Source: an uncultured Ruminococcus sp.
GTDB lineage: Bacteria; Bacillota; Clostridia; Oscillospirales; Acutalibacteraceae
Assembly: GCA_902803035.1 (NCBI GenBank)
Contig: CADCON010000144.1
Location: forward strand, 1-16,562
DNA: 16,562 bases
Direction: 5' to 3'
Each line of letters begins with the position of its first letter. Position 1 is the first letter of the stretch. The position numbers and the translations under genes are program-made. Shown in pieces: positions 14,211 through 16,562 of the stretch. Under the pieces are notes generated by a model. It made no database searches, had not been told where the DNA came from, and was given only the letters and a program-made list of their open reading frames with translations.

Positions 14211-14591
14211 TCAAGTTGTTGTGCGTTTTTTGTCAAGAATTCTTGAAAATCCTGTTTTCATCCGGCGGATGGTTCGCCGAAAAAACTTTATTATCCAGTC
14301 GATAACGGCGAAAACGCATCTTCCCGCAACCAAATAATACAGCCCCCATCCGCCAAGTGCCAGCAAAATAAAGTATATGCGGATAAACCCGTTGTTCAAC
14401 GCAATACAGACAAAAAACAGCCCGATCGCTGACGACAGCCAGAATATCATATCCTGCACCGCCACCCAGAAACGCTGAAAACGGATGATTCTGCGTAATA
14501 ATCTGAAAACGTCGTAATAGACTCCCATGACCAGACCGGCAGCAAGAGCCTGCAGCATGGAAGCAATTGTCGTCATATGCGTGTATTCCAT
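14211..14591 (-). CDS. yabQ: Spore cortex biosynthesis protein YabQ
   Basis: A 126-aa membrane protein with about three to four hydrophobic segments (roughly 8-27, 43-65, 69-90 and a weaker fourth). The N-terminal signature GLVMGVYYDVFRLLRRIIRF is that of YabQ, a mother-cell membrane protein needed for cortex assembly in Bacillus. The C-terminus is short and strongly basic. It starts 2 nt after the yabP stop and must be co-transcribed with it. No good ribosome site precedes ATG 14591; the in-frame ATG 14576 is an alternative, and coupling to yabP is likely. Confidence 0.86.
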   Translation of the reverse strand: MEYTHMTTIASMLQALAAGLVMGVYYDVFRLLRRIIRFQRFWVAVQDMIFWLSSAIGLFFVCIALNNGFIRIYFILLALGGWGLYYLVAGRCVFAVIDWIIKFFRRTIRRMKTGFSRILDKKRTTT

Positions 14592-14593
14592 CT

Positions 14594-14872
14594 TTATCTG
14601 AACAGCCTTGAAAAGAAGCCCTGTTTCTTAAGCTCGACGTCAGCATAAAACAATTCCTTTATCTCGCCGTCGATCTTGAGTTCACCTGTCGAGCGGTTGA
14701 AATTGCCTATATGAAGCTGTTGGCCCGCGACTGTCATCTTTCCCATGACCGTTTTTACGGTGAGAACTTCTTCATCGCAGCCAAGCACTTCTTCGACCCC
14801 CGTCACAGACAAGCTCCTGCGGTCTTTCATCGAAATATCATGTGAATGGACGGTTCCCTGTTTTTCGTTCAT
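14594..14872 (-). CDS. yabP: Sporulation protein YabP
   Basis: A 92-aa YabP/YqfC-family protein: HDISMKDRRSLSVTGVEEV (11-29), LTVKTVMGKMTVAGQQLHIGN (37-57), GELKIDGEIKELFYAD (63-78) and the GFFSRLFR end are all family features. In Bacillus yabP is made in the mother cell under sigma-E and stands before yabQ, as here. The molecular role is not established; a link to cortex or coat assembly is presumed. GGAGG lies 8 nt before the ATG, and a sigma-E-like promoter precedes it. The usual upstream neighbours (hup, the S4-domain gene rqcP/yabO) are not adjacent; a divergent C39-like gene is. Confidence 0.92.
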   Translation of the reverse strand: MNEKQGTVHSHDISMKDRRSLSVTGVEEVLGCDEEVLTVKTVMGKMTVAGQQLHIGNFNRSTGELKIDGEIKELFYADVELKKQGFFSRLFR

Positions 14873-14920
14873 GTTTTCATCCTCCGTTGTTGGCGCACGG
14901 CCATCAGGTATGCCTATCCA

Positions 14921-14949
14921 ATTATATGTCCCCCAAAAATAATTATGAC
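14921..14949 (-). promoter_or_regulatory. Sigma-E-like sporulation promoter of yabPQ
   Basis: GTCATAAT (14949-14942), a 13-nt spacer and CATATAAT (14928-14921) match the mother-cell sigma-E pattern (about KMATATT, 13-15 nt, CATACAHT) with one mismatch in each box. The predicted RNA start near 14914 gives a leader of about 40 nt. This agrees with the known sigma-E control of yabP in Bacillus. Confidence 0.65.
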
Positions 14950-14991
14950 ACGTCGAAAAATTTAAAATATTACTAGTGCATTTTTTGCGTC

Positions 14992-15004
14992 AGTATGGTA
15001 AAAT
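14992..15004 (+). promoter_or_regulatory. Extended -10 promoter of the C39-like gene
   Basis: TAAAAT (14999-15004) is preceded by TATGG, an extended -10; no clear -35 was found. The predicted RNA start is about 25-30 nt before ATG 15040. Confidence 0.45.
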
Positions 15005-15039
15005 ACGCTTATAGCATTCAGAGTGAGGAGATATTTGAA

Positions 15040-15837
15040 ATGAACAATGCAAAAAAAATGCCCTACCCTTCCTTCTGGGTTATTATTCTGCTCTTAATAT
15101 GCCTTATTTCCTTTAACGGAATACTGAAATATTCCAGCGGTCTAGGAAAGAGCAACTCGGCGGAATTGATCATTACGCAGTATGCGGAAAAGAACGGTTA
15201 TTCGCTGGAGGACTACCCGGATGAAATCATCAATATGCTGGTATTCAACGATGAAACCACGGATTTTGTGCTGAAATACCCGGCCAACAAGGACAACTTC
15301 AGACCCGAAAAGCTCGACTTCAGCAAGTACGAAAAGTGCAAGGAACCGCCTCTTCTTATGCAGTGGGACGAAAGATGGGGGTATATGCAGTATAACGGCC
15401 ACGTATTCGGTCTGACCGGCAGCGCGCCGACTTGTTTGTCAATGGCCGCGATCTATGTGCTTCACGATGTATCCAAAACGCCGGTTCATATCGCCCAGGC
15501 CGTGAAGAACACACCCTACGAAACTGATCCTTATCAGCTTCTCGACGATAAGAAAAATGTATTCGGCATGGAAGTCAAGGAGATAAGCCATAACCAGCGA
15601 CGTTTTACGGACGCCGTCAGAGAGGAAGGCAGCACGGTGATCTGCCTGATGAAAAGTCAGGATTTCTCTGAAGCCATCGTGGTCAGAGGAATCGACAAGA
15701 ACAACAAATTCCTGATCAACGACCCCGCCAGTGAAAAAAGATCCGAAAAAAGCTATACCTACAGCGAATTGGACGCCGGTATCAGAAAAATCTGGAAGTA
15801 TTCCGCTCCCGACCCGGAAAGAAGGAATAACGGCTGA
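15040..15837 (+). CDS. Membrane-anchored C39-like (Peptidase_C39_2) protein lacking catalytic Cys and His
   Basis: The 265-aa protein has one N-terminal membrane helix (about 12-31), a spacer, and a C39_2-type papain-fold domain (about 103-255) placed outside the cell. The domain starts with PPLLMQWDERWGYMQYNG, as in its clostridial relatives. Where those have GCGPTCLAM (catalytic Cys first), this one reads GSAPTCLSM (S128, with C132 at the later non-catalytic position). Where relatives have GHFIVLTG (catalytic His), it reads SEAIVVRG. NDP (227-229) is kept. It is therefore probably a non-catalytic binding protein, though C132 could be an unusual nucleophile. GAGGAG is 9 nt before ATG 15040. 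The gap to the PBP gene is 112 nt. Confidence 0.8.
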   Translation: MNNAKKMPYPSFWVIILLLICLISFNGILKYSSGLGKSNSAELIITQYAEKNGYSLEDYPDEIINMLVFNDETTDFVLKYPANKDNFRPEKLDFSKYEKCKEPPLLMQWDERWGYMQYNGHVFGLTGSAPTCLSMAAIYVLHDVSKTPVHIAQAVKNTPYETDPYQLLDDKKNVFGMEVKEISHNQRRFTDAVREEGSTVICLMKSQDFSEAIVVRGIDKNNKFLINDPASEKRSEKSYTYSELDAGIRKIWKYSAPDPERRNNG

Positions 15838-15849
15838 TTTTTCAGTCGT

Positions 15850-15871
15850 CCATGCATAATGGCTCTTTTTT
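15850..15871 (+). terminator. Weak possible terminator after the C39-like gene
   Basis: A 4-bp stem CCAT/ATGG (15850-15862) is followed by CTC and six T. The stem is too short for strong termination, so read-through into the PBP gene is likely. Confidence 0.25.
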
Positions 15872-15949
15872 GCCGGATACTATTTCTGAAGACTGCGTCA
15901 CGGCGTTATTGCCATTCAGACCGACGTCGGAAATGATGATCCGGAAGGA

Positions 15950-16562
15950 ATGAGTTACACGGAAAAACGAACCGCCGCGTTGTTTTGCGTCATATTATCT
16001 ATGCTCGCACTTCTTATCGGACGAATTGCGGTTATCGACACACATTCGGATTATGTGGCCGCCGCCGAAAATCACAGCGAATACAGCCTTACCCTGACAA
16101 AAACACGCGGGAAAATCTATGACCGCAACGGCATGGCGCTCGCGGGCGGAAACTACGGCTGCAAGGCGCTGATTATTCCTTCCCCCCTTGTGTCAGCGGA
16201 ATTGATGCGCCGCCTCCCGGTGGAGAAATACAACGCTATCCTCGACAGGCTCAAGGGAACATATCCTTTTGTCACTGATGTGCCTGACGGCAGCTGCGAA
16301 TGCGACGGGGTCACGGTGTACCGCGTTCCCCAGCGATACGCGGATCATTCGATGGCCGTCCATCTGGTGGGATGGTGCAATCAGAACGGAGGACAAAGCG
16401 GTATTGAAAGAGCCTACGACAACTGGCTCAGTGACGCCGCGGGCGAATTGTCCGTCGTCTGCCGCGTAAGCGCGTCCGGCAGGAGCCTTGACGGGGCTTC
16501 CAGACAGATAATCGACACCACGCCCAATTCGGATCGCGGCGTGATGCTGACCATCGACAGCC
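15950..16562 (+). CDS. Class B penicillin-binding protein, N-terminal part
   Basis: The first 204 residues are present; the gene leaves at the right edge, before the transpeptidase domain. A membrane anchor (about 9-30) is followed by TRGKIYDRNGMALA (52-65), the hallmark of the class B PBP dimerisation domain, and by AVHLVGWCNQNGGQSGIERAYDNWLS (split by me around residue 148), then GVMLTIDS where the family has LTID. It should cross-link peptidoglycan with a SEDS partner such as RodA, FtsW or SpoVE. SpoVD, FtsI and PBP2 types cannot be separated from this part. ATG 15950 has GGAAGG only 1 nt away, an awkward spacing; no other usual in-frame start lies upstream. Confidence 0.88.
   Translation, partial: MSYTEKRTAALFCVILSMLALLIGRIAVIDTHSDYVAAAENHSEYSLTLTKTRGKIYDRNGMALAGGNYGCKALIIPSPLVSAELMRRLPVEKYNAILDRLKGTYPFVTDVPDGSCECDGVTVYRVPQRYADHSMAVHLVGWCNQNGGQSGIERAYDNWLSDAAGELSVVCRVSASGRSLDGASRQIIDTTPNSDRGVMLTIDS

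Noticed and set aside
14211..14646. Long minus-strand frame overlapping yabQ and yabP
   Set aside because: It is out of frame with both recognised genes, and the translation has no family features.

Overview
The window looks like chromosomal DNA from a spore-forming, Gram-positive anaerobe of the Clostridia (an Oscillospirales/Ruminococcaceae-like lineage is my inference). The support is a yabP-yabQ-divIC-yabR run in the Bacillus/Clostridium order, a SpoIIM-like membrane protein, an acetate kinase and a formate-tetrahydrofolate ligase, strong Shine-Dalgarno sites, sigma-A promoters, and GC-rich genes separated by AT-rich gaps. No tRNA, rRNA, CRISPR array, insertion sequence or phage gene was seen. 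Stop codons are mostly TGA and TAA; only one gene ends in TAG.

Layout. 1-133 is the 3' end of acetate kinase, read rightward. 267-1463 is a RodA-type SEDS glycosyltransferase, read leftward. 1669-5551 is a rightward operon: fhs, tsaE, tsaB, rpiB, dut (one-carbon metabolism, tRNA t6A modification, pentose phosphates, dUTP control), with overlapping or close gene borders at the start. 5544-8379 holds three leftward genes: a SpoIIM-like protein, a secreted SH3b/M23 peptidase and an Sfp-type phosphopantetheinyl transferase. 8507-9943 is a membrane-anchored cell wall amidase read rightward. 10071-10616 is long-form hpf (leftward) with an in-frame amber codon. 10872-12919 is a leftward pair, an amidohydrolase and an orphan class I fumarase alpha subunit. 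13063-14872 is the leftward sporulation/division cluster yabP-yabQ-divIC-yabR. 15040-16562 is rightward: a membrane-anchored C39-fold protein that appears to have lost its catalytic residues, then the 5' part of a class B penicillin-binding protein.

Main theme. Many genes make, remodel or regulate the cell wall (RodA, M23 peptidase, amidase, DivIC, YabQ, SpoIIM-like, PBP), mixed with housekeeping metabolism. No complete new defence or mobile system is visible. The points most worth a second look are: an inverted-repeat triplet in the fhs leader that can form two exclusive hairpins or an operator; the amber codon at position 9 of hpf; the C39 pseudo-peptidase; a 77-nt long hairpin just ahead of the amidohydrolase; a sigma-E-like promoter before yabP whose -10 element recurs exactly before the spoIIM-like gene; and the amidase start, where the Shine-Dalgarno fits an out-of-frame ATG.
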